Source: Afipia sp. OHSU_II-C1 (GTDB lineage Bacteria > Pseudomonadota > Alphaproteobacteria > Rhizobiales > Xanthobacteraceae). Taken from it: a stretch of DNA of 64,000 bases. The notes beneath the pieces were generated by a model. That model saw only the letters and a program-made list of their open reading frames with translations, had not been told where the DNA came from and did not search any database. The position numbers and the translations under genes were made by a program. How positions within the stretch are numbered: position 1 is the first letter of the stretch; each line of letters starts with the position of its first letter. This document shows, piece by piece, positions 8,056 through 16,704 of this stretch. Where the stretch lies: contig NZ_APJI01000004.1 of NCBI RefSeq assembly GCF_000497575.1, positions 344,635 through 408,634 of the forward strand, read 5' to 3'.

Positions 8056-8549
8056 TGTTTCTCAGCCTTTCAAATCCCCGCCTCAGGGATAACACCGGAT
8101 CGCATCAGATCAAGGTCTGTTGTTCATCCGTCAAAAATCTTCGCGAGCCCGGAACTGCGGACGGCGCAGCACAAGAAAGATGCACTGGACATCTGACCAG
8201 CATTTTCTTGACGACTGTATAAATTTTCTTGACAACTGTCAAAGACGGGCCTCTGATCGCATTGTTCCCCACCAAGAGGGACGCGAGGAAACATCAGGGA
8301 GGATAAATGCGGCTTGCAGGCATCTGCAAACGGTCCGTCGGTCCTGTCGCCAGCCCGGCCTTCGGCGCCCTCCTGCTCCCGAAAACATTGCCAGATCTCA
8401 CCGCGACAATGCGGAACGCCTGACCACGACGATAGCAACCGCTGTCGTCACGACAGCGCTTTTCTCACTTCAGAACGACTGAACGGCAGCGACCCCGCTG
8501 ACGAATGGCTGCGGCTTGCCTGCTCAACAAACAACCCGGAGGAAACCAC
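8056..8549. other. Divergent intergenic region, 494 bases
   Basis: The only gap above 300 bases. It separates the tetR start from the SDR start and contains no convincing gene. The notable content is a pair of TTGAC-type sites at 8208-8242 (described separately) and the SDR ribosome binding site (GGAGG, about 8 bases before 8550). The distance from those sites to the SDR start, about 300 bases, implies a long 5' leader or a further promoter nearer the gene that I cannot define. Confidence 0.6.
8208..8242. promoter_or_regulatory. Tandem operator-like sites with divergent -35 boxes
   Basis: Site 2 (8229-8242) is a palindrome, TTGACA-AC-TGTCAA. Site 1 (8208-8221, TTGACGACTGTATA) is a degenerate copy exactly 21 bases upstream, two helical turns. 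Site 2 can act as a -35 box on both strands: plus TTGACA, 17 bases, TCTGAT (8252-8257); minus TTGACA, 17 bases, TACAGT (8219-8214). That is the expected layout for a self-regulated TetR repressor and a divergent operon. Binding by the adjacent TetR protein is inferred. Confidence 0.55.
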
Positions 8550-9353
8550 ATGAGCGTATTCAATCTGACCGGACGCAAGGCGCTGGTGACCGGCGGCGCG
8601 CGCGGTCTCGGCGCCGGCATGGCCGAAGCCCTGACCAAGGCTGGAGCCTCTGTCGTGATCGGCGACGTGCTGACTGATCTCGGCCAGCAGACAGCAAAGG
8701 CACTCTCCACTGCCGGCGCCAAGGCCGACTTCGTCGCCCTCGATGTCACTGACGATGCAAGCTGGGCCGCCGCCGTGGCGGCGACGATCTCCAAGCTCGG
8801 CGGCTTCGACATCCTCGTGAACAACGCCGGCATCGAAATCACATCCTTGCTGGTGGACGCCAAGGCCGATGATTTGCAGCGCATGTGCAGCGTCAATATC
8901 GTCGGCACCGCGCTGGGCATGAAGCACGCATTCCGCGCCATGCGCCCGGGTGGCGCGGCAGGCAAAGGCGGCGCGATCGTCAACATCGCGTCGGTCGCCG
9001 CCACCATCGCGTTCCCCGGCATTGCCGGTTACTCCGCGACCAAATCCGGTGTCGACCGCATGACGCGCGTCGGAGCGATGGAGTCCGGCAAGCTCGGCTA
9101 TGGCGTGCGGGTGAACTGCATTTATCCCGGCCTTGTGCCGACCGACATGGGCATGCAACTCGCAGGCGACGTCGTCGCGGCGGGGCTCTACCCCAGCGGA
9201 GAGGCAGCCATCGGCGACGTCGTCGGTCAGACGCCGCTCGGCCGTCTCGGCGAAATTCCTGACATGGCGGACGCAACGGTTTTCCTTTGCTCCGACGCCG
9301 CCCGCTTCATCACCGGCGCGGGACTGCCGGTCGACGGCGGAATGGGCATGTGA
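8550..9353 (+). CDS. SDR family NAD(P)-dependent oxidoreductase
   Basis: A 267-residue classical short-chain dehydrogenase/reductase. The cofactor loop TGGARGLG lies at residues 14-21, NNAG near 90, and the catalytic YSATK at Tyr161-Lys165, preceded by the active-site Ser in NIASVAA. The C-terminus ends in the usual GAGLPVDGGMGM. It oxidises or reduces a hydroxyl/keto group on an unidentified substrate in the cytoplasm. The ATG at 8550 has GGAGG just upstream. It is followed after 50 bases by a saccharopine-reductase-like gene, and the two are probably co-transcribed under the divergent TetR regulator. Confidence 0.88.
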   Translation: MSVFNLTGRKALVTGGARGLGAGMAEALTKAGASVVIGDVLTDLGQQTAKALSTAGAKADFVALDVTDDASWAAAVAATISKLGGFDILVNNAGIEITSLLVDAKADDLQRMCSVNIVGTALGMKHAFRAMRPGGAAGKGGAIVNIASVAATIAFPGIAGYSATKSGVDRMTRVGAMESGKLGYGVRVNCIYPGLVPTDMGMQLAGDVVAAGLYPSGEAAIGDVVGQTPLGRLGEIPDMADATVFLCSDAARFITGAGLPVDGGMGM

Positions 9354-9403
9354 CGGCACGCGCTGTTGAACTTCACAAAGGGCAAATCGAGGAAACATCC
9401 ATC

Positions 9404-10525
9404 ATGACAACGAAAAGACCTGTCGTCGTATATGGCGTCTCCGGATACACCGGGCGCCTGGTGTGTGAGTATTTGCGGGAATACAACATTCCCTTTATCG
9501 CCGCCGGGCGCGACAAGGCGAGAGTTCAGGCTGTCGTCGAGAAGATTCCGGGAATCGAAACCGCGGATTATGAGGTCGTCGAAGTCGCACACACTGTCGA
9601 GGCGCTGACCAGCCTCTTTAAAGGCGCCAAATTCGTCAGCAACATCGTTGGCCCCTTTATCAAATACGCTCCTGAAGTCGTCGAAGCCTGCCTGGCCGCC
9701 GGCTGCCATTACAGCGATACGACAGGCGAACAGGACTGGGTCATGCTGGCGCAGGACCGCTGGGGCGCGAAGTTCGCCGAGAAAGGCCTGCTGCTCGCGC
9801 CGAATATCGCGCAGATGTACACGACCGGCGAGATCGCGGCGAACATCTGTCTCGAAACGCCCGGTCTCGACACCCTCGACATTCAGGTCTTCTGGAAGGG
9901 TTTTCCAACCTACGCCTCGACGCAGACCATCTTCACCATCCTCAAGGCGCAGTGGTACTACCTCGAGCAGAACAAGTATGTCGAATGGGACGTCACTGCC
10001 CGCGCCGACGTGGTGGTGCCAGGCCAGCACGAAACGGCGATTGCAGTTCCTTGGGGAGGCACCGCGCATCCGGTCTGGTTCAAGAACGATCCGCGCGTCT
10101 CGAACTGCCGTGTGCTCGGCGGCGTTCTTGCCCGCCCGGTGATGGAAGGCGTCGTGCAAACCACGCAAATGGTGAAGGAAAAAATCAAGCCTTTGCCACC
10201 CGCGGAGCAAGAGAAGGCGCTGGCCGAAATCGCTGGGAGCCTGCAAGCCAGCATGCCGCCGCGCGAAAATCCGCGCATCAACACCTCGATCGATTCCGTT
10301 TACGCATCCGGTCCGCTCGGCCGCGCGCATTGCGTGATTCACGGAAACTGCAACTACAAGCAAACCGGCATGCTGCAAGCCTATGCCGCGTTCTCGTTGC
10401 TGCAGGTGCCGCCGAAGAAGGTGGGGTTTGCTTCGGGCTGCCAGGCCTTCGGTCATCGCGAGTTGCTTGGCCAGTTGCGCAGCTTCGGCCTGGTGATGAA
10501 TCCGATCCTGACCGTTCATCAATAA
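9404..10525 (+). CDS. Saccharopine dehydrogenase-like protein (DUF5938)
   Basis: A 373-residue protein with an N-terminal Rossmann fold (VVVYGVSGYTGR, residues 7-18; AAGRDKARV follows) of the saccharopine dehydrogenase NAD(P)-binding type, and a C-terminal domain that I associate with DUF5938. The length and the absence of a lysine-pathway neighbour argue against true saccharopine dehydrogenase. It probably reduces an enoyl or keto intermediate handled by the SDR upstream. The start at 9404 has GAGGAA about 10 bases upstream. A strong hairpin terminator follows directly. Confidence 0.7.
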   Translation: MTTKRPVVVYGVSGYTGRLVCEYLREYNIPFIAAGRDKARVQAVVEKIPGIETADYEVVEVAHTVEALTSLFKGAKFVSNIVGPFIKYAPEVVEACLAAGCHYSDTTGEQDWVMLAQDRWGAKFAEKGLLLAPNIAQMYTTGEIAANICLETPGLDTLDIQVFWKGFPTYASTQTIFTILKAQWYYLEQNKYVEWDVTARADVVVPGQHETAIAVPWGGTAHPVWFKNDPRVSNCRVLGGVLARPVMEGVVQTTQMVKEKIKPLPPAEQEKALAEIAGSLQASMPPRENPRINTSIDSVYASGPLGRAHCVIHGNCNYKQTGMLQAYAAFSLLQVPPKKVGFASGCQAFGHRELLGQLRSFGLVMNPILTVHQ

Positions 10526-10534
10526 AGCGAGCAC

Positions 10535-10563
10535 ACCGGGGCGGCTTTGCCGCCTCGGTTTCT
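10535..10563 (+). terminator. Hairpin terminator between convergent operons
   Basis: ACCGGGGCGGC-TTT-GCCGCCTCGGT with a T-rich tail (TTTCT), 10 bases after the DUF5938 stop. It overlaps the end of the convergent mvaB gene and could act in both directions. Confidence 0.65.
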
Positions 10564-11464
10564 AACCGCGAGCCTTGGCGTTGAGCGCCGACGCAACGCG
10601 GCTCACTGGCTTTTTGCCCAGCACCTGCGCGATGTCGTTGGTCGCGGCCACAAGCTGCTTCATGTCCACGCCGGTCTGAACGCCCATGCCTTCCAGCATG
10701 TAGACCAAATCCTCGGTCGCGACATTACCCGTCGCACCGGGCGCATAGGGACAACCGCCGAGACCGCCGGCTGCGGAATCGATCACACGTGCGCCTTCTT
10801 CAAGGCCCGCGTAGAGATTGGCGAGCGCCTGCCCATAGGTGTCGTGGAAGTGCATGCCGAGATTCTTCATCGGCACTTCTGTCGCGACCGCGCGCAGCAA
10901 CTGCCGCGCCTTTGACGGCGTGCCGACGCCGATGGTGTCGCCCAGCGAGACCTCGTAGCAGCCGAGATCCCACAGTTTCTTGGTCACGGCGACCACCGCT
11001 GACGGCTTCACCTCGCCGTCATAGGGGCAACCGAGCACGCAAGAAACGTAACCGCGCACCTTGATGCCGTCGGCCTTGGCGCGTTCGATCACCGGAACGA
11101 AACGCTGAATGGATTCGGCGACCGAGCAGTTGATGTTGGCTTTGGAAAATCCTTCCGAGGCCGATGCGAACACGGCGATCACCTTGGCACCTGCCGCCTT
11201 CGCAGCCTCGTAACCCTTCTCATTGGGAACGAGGACATGGAATTCGTAACCGGGATGATGATCGACGGCGCGCAGCACCTGATCCGAGTTGACCATCTGC
11301 GGAATGGCTTTGGGCGACACAAAGCTGCCGACCTCGATGGTGTGCAGCCCCGCCTTGACCAGATTTTCAATGAACGCGATCCGTGCCTCGGCCGAGACCG
11401 GCGTCTTTTCGTTTTGCAACCCGTCGCGCGGGCCGACTTCGACAATACGGACCTGATCGCTCAT
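10562..11464 (-). CDS. mvaB: Hydroxymethylglutaryl-CoA lyase
   Basis: A 300-residue TIM-barrel lyase that splits 3-hydroxy-3-methylglutaryl-CoA into acetyl-CoA and acetoacetate, the last step of leucine catabolism. Family motifs are complete: GPRDGLQNE (residues 11-19), metal-ligand HFHDT (205-209) and the loop signature GGCPYAPGATGN (236-247) with its catalytic Cys. It is the last gene of a minus-strand operon beginning with liuB; only 9 bases separate it from liuD. Cytoplasmic. The start MSDQVRIVEVGP matches the family start. Assignment is firm; physiological use for a substrate other than leucine is possible. Confidence 0.92.
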   Translation of the reverse strand: MSDQVRIVEVGPRDGLQNEKTPVSAEARIAFIENLVKAGLHTIEVGSFVSPKAIPQMVNSDQVLRAVDHHPGYEFHVLVPNEKGYEAAKAAGAKVIAVFASASEGFSKANINCSVAESIQRFVPVIERAKADGIKVRGYVSCVLGCPYDGEVKPSAVVAVTKKLWDLGCYEVSLGDTIGVGTPSKARQLLRAVATEVPMKNLGMHFHDTYGQALANLYAGLEEGARVIDSAAGGLGGCPYAPGATGNVATEDLVYMLEGMGVQTGVDMKQLVAATNDIAQVLGKKPVSRVASALNAKARG

Positions 11465-11473
11465 GAAACCTGT

Positions 11474-13489
11474 CTATGCCTTCGGTTCGATCTCGGCGAG
11501 CTCGACGCCTTCGGCGACGATGTCACCAACCTTGCACTTAAGCGCCTTGACGGTGCCCGCGAACGGCGCGCGCAGGGTCTGCTCCATCTTCATCACTTCC
11601 AGCGTCAGGATCGCGGCGCCCTTCTCGACCTCCGCGCCTTCTTCGACCAGCAACGCCACGACCGTGCCGGGCAGCGGCGCCACGACACGGTCGGCACCCG
11701 CCTGCTCCTCATCCTCAGTGCCGAACGGATCGAACCAGTGAACTTCAAAGCGTCCATTACGGGTGCGGACATAGACCTCGTGGCCGTCGAGCAGGCCAGT
11801 CACATGATGTTTCACGCCGTCGAGCACAAGATCGATGCCGCCGCGCGGCGATGCAGAGCTTGCGAACGCGATGACCCGTCCGTCGATGGCCAGCGTCGAT
11901 GGGCCCTGACCATAACGCATCGACACCTTGCGCTCGGTGCCATCCGCCTGCCGGAACATAAACCGGCGGCGGCGCGCCGCGACAGCGGCCCAGCCTGCTC
12001 CCGCGCGCCATGGCGAGGTCACGTCATTCCCTGCGGCAGCCGTTTCGCTTTGCAGGATCGCGGCGACGGCAGCGCCAAGTTCGAGATCAGTCAGTTCGGC
12101 TTCCGCCGGGGTCAACTTCGCCAGTTCGCGCTCGATGAAGCTGGTGTCGATGGTGTTGGCGCGGACATCCGGATGCGTGATCAGCGCCGACAGGAAAGGA
12201 ATGTTGGTTATGATGCCGCGGACATCGGTTTCCTGGAGGCCGCGATTGAGTCGTGAGATCGCAAGATCGCGCGTCGGCGCCCAGGCGATGACCTTGGCCA
12301 GCATCGCGTCGTAATTCGGTGAGACCGTCTTGCCCTCGGCATAGCCCGCGTCGATGCGCAGTCCGTCGACTTCCTCCGGCGTGTTCCAGGTGCGGATGCG
12401 GCCCACCGACGGCATAAAGTTCTTGTTCGGGTTCTCTGCGTAGACGCGCGCCTCAATGGCGTGACCGTTCAGCCTGATCTGGTCCTGCGCCAGCGGCAGC
12501 TTTTCGCCGAACGCGACGCGCAACTGCAGTTCGACCAGATCGACGCCGGTGATCAGTTCGGTCACCGGATGCTCGACCTGAAGGCGCGTATTCATTTCAA
12601 TGAAGAACGTCTCCTTTCCATCGGAGACGAACTCGATGGTGCCCGCGCCGACATAGTTCACAGCACCCGCGGCCTTGCGCGCGGCTGCACAAACCGCGTC
12701 ACGCTGCGCCGCATTGAGCGTCGGCGACGGAGCTTCCTCGATCACCTTCTGGTGCCGGCGCTGCAGGGTGCATTCGCGCTCGAACAGCGAGATCAGGTTG
12801 CCGTGGCTGTCGCCGATGATCTGCACTTCGATATGGCGCGGATTCTGGACGAACTTCTCGATCAGCATCCGGTCGTCGCCGAAAGCAGCCAGCGCCTCGC
12901 GCTTGGCGCTGGCGATCGCGGCCGACAGCTCATCGGCGCTGCGGACGATGCGCATGCCGCGTCCGCCGCCACCTGCTGATGCCTTCGCCAGAACCGGATA
13001 ACCGATCTTCGCAGCGGCATCGGCCAGCGTTTTTTCGTCCTGCGCTTCGCCGTGATAGCCGGGCACCAGCGGCACGCCCGCCTTTTCCATCAGCGCCTTG
13101 GAGCCGGACTTCGACCCCATCGCTTCCATCATCTCGGCGGTCGGGCCGACGAACACAATGCCTTCAGCCGCGCAGCGGCGCGCGAAGTCGGCGTTCTCAG
13201 AGAGGAAACCGTAACCCGGATGGACCGCTTCGGCGCCGGTCTTCTTCGCCGCCTCGATAATGCGATCGACATTCAGATAGCTGTCGCGCGCCCGTGCCGG
13301 GCCGAGCAGCACGGCATCGTCGGCCATGGCGACATGCACGGCATCGGCGTCCGCTTCGGAATAGACCGCGACGGTGCGCAGTCCCATGGCGCGCGCGGTG
13401 CGGATCACACGGCAGGCGATCTCGCCGCGATTGGCGATCAGCAATGTGTTGAAGCGGCGGTAAAGCGCAGCGGGAGTTCTTGCGTTCAT
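11474..13489 (-). CDS. liuD: Methylcrotonoyl-CoA carboxylase biotin subunit
   Basis: A 671-residue alpha subunit with biotin carboxylase domain (LLIANRGEIACR near residue 16; ATP-grasp glycine loop ASAGGGGRGM), a linker, and a C-terminal biotinyl domain with EVMKMEQTL, the biotinylated Lys at about 634. With LiuB it carboxylates 3-methylcrotonyl-CoA to 3-methylglutaconyl-CoA. I chose the start at 13489 (MNARTPAALYRRF), 4 bases after the liuC stop, over an upstream ATG that overlaps liuC heavily. Propionyl- or geranyl-CoA carboxylase subunits look similar; the flanking mvaB and hydratase favour the leucine pathway. Confidence 0.88.
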   Translation of the reverse strand: MNARTPAALYRRFNTLLIANRGEIACRVIRTARAMGLRTVAVYSEADADAVHVAMADDAVLLGPARARDSYLNVDRIIEAAKKTGAEAVHPGYGFLSENADFARRCAAEGIVFVGPTAEMMEAMGSKSGSKALMEKAGVPLVPGYHGEAQDEKTLADAAAKIGYPVLAKASAGGGGRGMRIVRSADELSAAIASAKREALAAFGDDRMLIEKFVQNPRHIEVQIIGDSHGNLISLFERECTLQRRHQKVIEEAPSPTLNAAQRDAVCAAARKAAGAVNYVGAGTIEFVSDGKETFFIEMNTRLQVEHPVTELITGVDLVELQLRVAFGEKLPLAQDQIRLNGHAIEARVYAENPNKNFMPSVGRIRTWNTPEEVDGLRIDAGYAEGKTVSPNYDAMLAKVIAWAPTRDLAISRLNRGLQETDVRGIITNIPFLSALITHPDVRANTIDTSFIERELAKLTPAEAELTDLELGAAVAAILQSETAAAGNDVTSPWRAGAGWAAVAARRRRFMFRQADGTERKVSMRYGQGPSTLAIDGRVIAFASSASPRGGIDLVLDGVKHHVTGLLDGHEVYVRTRNGRFEVHWFDPFGTEDEEQAGADRVVAPLPGTVVALLVEEGAEVEKGAAILTLEVMKMEQTLRAPFAGTVKALKCKVGDIVAEGVELAEIEPKA

Positions 13490-13493
13490 CAGA

Positions 13494-14273
13494 TCAACTC
13501 CACGATGCCTTGCGCTTTTCAAGAAATGCGGAAAGGCCTTCGCGGGCCTCGGGTTTGGCGCGCACATCGGCGATCAACTGCGCCGTCTCATTCATCAGCG
13601 CGTCGTCGATAGCGCGGCCCGCGATGTCACCAGCGAGCTTTTTCGCGATGGCGCGCGCGCCGGGTGCGGCAGACTTCAACTGCTTGAGCAGCTTGCCGAT
13701 GCGCTCGTCCAGCGCGTCGGGTTCGACGACCTCATGCAGGAGGCCGATCCGCATTGCTTCCTTCGCATCGAATACTTCGGCGGTCTGGAAATAACGCCGC
13801 GCGGTGCGTTCGCCGATGGCGCGCAGCACATAAGGACTGATCATGCCCGGCACGATCCCGAGACGAACCTCGGACAGGCAGAATGTTGCGCTCGACGTCC
13901 CGACGGCAATGTCGCAAGCGGACACAACGCCGACGCCGCCGCCATAGATCGGTCCCTGCACCCGGCCGATGGTGGTCTGGGGCATCCTGTCGAGCGCGGA
14001 CAGCATTCGCACCAGCGGCATGGCGTCCGCGATATTTTCTTCGCGCGTATAGGTGCCGGCCTCGCGCATCGCGCTGATATCGGCACCGGCGCAAAGGCTC
14101 TTGCCCTCGCCCGCGAGCACCATCGTCGCAATCGAGCGATCGGAAGCGATGCTCTCAAACGCAGTGCGCAGCGCCTCGATGAGGGTTCGATTGAGGGCAT
14201 TGTTCAGTTCGGGACGATTCAGCGTGACGCGCGCCACGTCCTGATCGCGTTCGATGCGGACAAGATCGATCAT
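13494..14273 (-). CDS. liuC: Enoyl-CoA hydratase, probable methylglutaconyl-CoA hydratase
   Basis: A 259-residue crotonase-fold protein with the oxyanion-hole motif SLCAGADISAMRE and a second glycine-rich strand (QGPIYGGGVGVVSACDIAVG). Between the carboxylase subunits and upstream of mvaB, the expected job is hydration of 3-methylglutaconyl-CoA to HMG-CoA. Two starts are possible: 14288, which overlaps the liuB stop as TGATG, and 14273, which has GGAG 8 bases upstream; I use 14273. The C-terminal SAFLEKRKASW is normal for the family. Confidence 0.85.
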   Translation of the reverse strand: MIDLVRIERDQDVARVTLNRPELNNALNRTLIEALRTAFESIASDRSIATMVLAGEGKSLCAGADISAMREAGTYTREENIADAMPLVRMLSALDRMPQTTIGRVQGPIYGGGVGVVSACDIAVGTSSATFCLSEVRLGIVPGMISPYVLRAIGERTARRYFQTAEVFDAKEAMRIGLLHEVVEPDALDERIGKLLKQLKSAAPGARAIAKKLAGDIAGRAIDDALMNETAQLIADVRAKPEAREGLSAFLEKRKASWS

Positions 14274-14287
14274 CGTTTCGCTCCGCA

Positions 14288-15892
14288 TCACATTCTGAAC
14301 ACGCCGAACTTCGGCGGTTCGATCGGAGCGTTGGCGGCGGCGGACAGACCGAGCCCAAGCACAAGCCGCGTATCGGCAGGATCGATCACGCCGTCGTCCC
14401 ACAGCCGCGCCGTGGCGTAATACGGATGGCCCTGCGTCTCATACTGTTCGCGGATCGGCGCACGGAACGCATCTTCTTCCTTGGCCGACCATGAGCCGCC
14501 CTTGGCCTCGATATTGTCGCGGCGAAGCTGGCTCAGCACCATCGACGCCTGCTCGCCGCCCATCACCGAGATGCGCGCGTTCGGCCACATCCAGAGGAAG
14601 CGTGGGCTATAGGCGCGGCCGCACATGCCGTAATTGCCAGCGCCGTAAGAGCCACCGATCACTACGGTGAACTTCGGCACGGAAGCGGTCGCAACCGCGG
14701 TGACGAGCTTCGCGCCATCGCGGGCGATACCGCCCGCCTCGTATTTCTTGCCGACCATGAAGCCGGTGATGTTCTGCAGGAACAGAAGCGGGATGCCGCG
14801 CTGGCAGCAGAGTTCAATGAAATGCGCACCCTTCAGCGAGCTTTCGCTGAACAGAATGCCGTTGTTGGCGATGATGCCGACCGGATAGCCCCAGATGTGA
14901 GCGAAGCCGCACACCAGTGTCGTGCCATAGAGCTTCTTGAATTCCTCGAACTCCGAGCCGTCGACGATCCGCGCAATGATCTCGCGCACGTCGAAAGGCT
15001 TGCGTGCGTCAGCGGGCACCACGCCGTAGATGTCCTCGCGCTCGAACAATGGCTCGCGCGGTTCGCGCAGGCCAGCTGCTGAGGATTTCGCCGGATTGAG
15101 ATTGCCGACGATGCGGCGTGCGATGCCGATGGCATGGCTGTCGTTCTGCGCATAGTGGTCGGTCACACCGGAGTGGCGGCTGTGAACGTCAGCACCGCCA
15201 AGTTCTTCCGCCGTGACGACCTCGCCGGTCGCGGCCTTCACCAGCGGAGGACCGCCAAGGAAGATCGTGCCCTGATTGCGCACGATGATGCTCTCGTCCG
15301 ACATCGCAGGAACGTAAGCGCCGCCGGCGGTGCACGATCCCATCACAATGGCGATCTGCGGAATGCCCTGCGCGGACATGTTGGCCTGATTGTAGAAGAT
15401 GCGGCCGAAGTGCTTTTCGTCGGGGAAAATCTCGTCCTGCTGCGGCAGGAACGCGCCGCCGGAATCCACCATGTAGATGCAAGGCAGATTATTCTGCCGC
15501 GCGATGTCCTGCGCGCGCAGATGCTTCTTCACCGTCATCGGATAGTAGGTGCCGCCGCTGATGGTCGCGTCATTGGCGACGATCACGCACTCGCGTCCCG
15601 AGACGCGGCCGATGCCGGTGACAATGCTGGCGGAGTGCACGTTGCCACCGTAGAGGCCGTAGGCCGCCATCGGCGAGAATTCCAGAAACGCCGTGCCCGG
15701 ATCGATCAGGAGGTCGACGCGGTCACGCGCCAGCATCTTGCCGCGCGCCGTATGCTTGGCGCGTGAGGCATCGCCGCCGCCGCCGGCAACCTGCGAGAGC
15801 TTGTCCCGAAGGTCCGCGACCAGGGTACGCATGACTTCCGCATTGCGGGTGAAATCGGACGATTTGGGATCGAGTCCGGAACGAAGTGCCAT
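14288..15892 (-). CDS. liuB: Methylcrotonoyl-CoA carboxylase carboxyltransferase subunit
   Basis: A 534-residue beta subunit, first gene of the liuBCD-mvaB operon. Both carboxyltransferase halves are present: the N-terminal acyl-CoA half ([37 protein letters not shown]) and the C-terminal carboxybiotin half ([35 protein letters not shown]). The last motif is typical of methylcrotonyl/geranyl-type rather than propionyl-type enzymes. It transfers carboxyl from biotin on LiuD to the acyl-CoA. The isovaleryl-CoA dehydrogenase (liuA) that usually precedes it is absent here; 272 bases of noncoding DNA lie upstream. Confidence 0.9.
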   Translation of the reverse strand: MALRSGLDPKSSDFTRNAEVMRTLVADLRDKLSQVAGGGGDASRAKHTARGKMLARDRVDLLIDPGTAFLEFSPMAAYGLYGGNVHSASIVTGIGRVSGRECVIVANDATISGGTYYPMTVKKHLRAQDIARQNNLPCIYMVDSGGAFLPQQDEIFPDEKHFGRIFYNQANMSAQGIPQIAIVMGSCTAGGAYVPAMSDESIIVRNQGTIFLGGPPLVKAATGEVVTAEELGGADVHSRHSGVTDHYAQNDSHAIGIARRIVGNLNPAKSSAAGLREPREPLFEREDIYGVVPADARKPFDVREIIARIVDGSEFEEFKKLYGTTLVCGFAHIWGYPVGIIANNGILFSESSLKGAHFIELCCQRGIPLLFLQNITGFMVGKKYEAGGIARDGAKLVTAVATASVPKFTVVIGGSYGAGNYGMCGRAYSPRFLWMWPNARISVMGGEQASMVLSQLRRDNIEAKGGSWSAKEEDAFRAPIREQYETQGHPYYATARLWDDGVIDPADTRLVLGLGLSAAANAPIEPPKFGVFRM

Positions 15893-16164
15893 TTGTTTCC
15901 CGCCGCGTAACGTTTTGATCTTGCTTGCTTCCGTCCATTCCGGACGGCTTCGACCCGCAAGGTGTCACTGCTTGGCGGCTGAATGCAACCACAACTTTCG
16001 CGGAGTACTTGCAGAGGTCAGGCGCCCTCAATAAGGCAAAGCGACATCGGGAAATGTCATGTCCCCGACATTTGCCGGGGCAATTTCGGAGGGCCGGATC
16101 AGGCGATTGCCAAGCCGACGCGTGCGGTCAAAGGTCCGCTGAAGCGCTCACATTTTGCCGGGAT

Positions 16165-16470
16165 TTAATGCGTCCAGGGCTCGACGCGGCGGAAAGCGAA
16201 GTTGTCCGCATAGGCCTTCACGCGCGGCTGCAATTCCTTCGGTTCGAGCACCTGATACGGGATACCTTCCCGCTCGCAATAAGCGACGGCCTCTTCCCTG
16301 GTCTCGAAACGCAGGGTCAGCTGCTGCTTCATATCCCCGGAGCTGGTCCAGCCCATCAACGGCTCGATCACGCGCGGCTGTTCGGGCTCGTAATCCAGTT
16401 GCCACACCTTTGTTTTGGCAGCTCCAGACTGCATCGCATTTTTAGCAGGTTTGAAGATTCTTGCGGTCAT
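16165..16470 (-). CDS. Complex I NDUFS4/18-kDa-like accessory subunit
   Basis: A 101-residue protein belonging to the ETC complex I subunit conserved region, the alphaproteobacterial homologue of mitochondrial NDUFS4. It carries MTARIFKPAKNAMQSG at the start, a PLMGWTSSGDM segment, then TREEAVAYCEREGI and a YADNFAFRRVEPWTH ending, all characteristic. It sits on the peripheral arm of NADH:ubiquinone oxidoreductase on the cytoplasmic side and stabilises the N-module. As usual in this group, it is encoded away from the nuo operon. Single gene; neighbours are unrelated. Confidence 0.88.
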   Translation of the reverse strand: MTARIFKPAKNAMQSGAAKTKVWQLDYEPEQPRVIEPLMGWTSSGDMKQQLTLRFETREEAVAYCEREGIPYQVLEPKELQPRVKAYADNFAFRRVEPWTH

Positions 16471-16704
16471 CGCGCTAGCGGGTCCCTGAGCCTGATCGCC
16501 ATGGCATCGATCGGAGAGGTAAAACGTATGAGATTCGGATGCCGGCCATTATCAAGATCCTGAGCATACCTGCCCAGAACAAGACTTTTTTCGGCGGGTT
16601 CTGGTATAGTCCGTCCGAAACGCGGTGACAATGTCGGACCGCTTGGGTCCGGATAAGCGTTCCGCTGGCGTTATTTGGTTCGATCGCATCACGAAACGGT
16701 ACTC

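Noticed and set aside
8314..8553. A 79-codon frame in the tetR/SDR gap
   Set aside because: It has no ribosome binding site, overlaps the SDR start and the gap's regulatory sequence, and shows no recognisable protein features.
9227..10534. Open frame antisense to the DUF5938 gene
   Set aside because: No domain, no start signal, and the plus strand has a coherent Rossmann protein with SD and terminator.
15893..16164. Possible small gene upstream of liuB
   Set aside because: Short frames there have poor composition and no ribosome binding site; the only structure is a weak CCCCG/CGGGG hairpin near 16060-16080.
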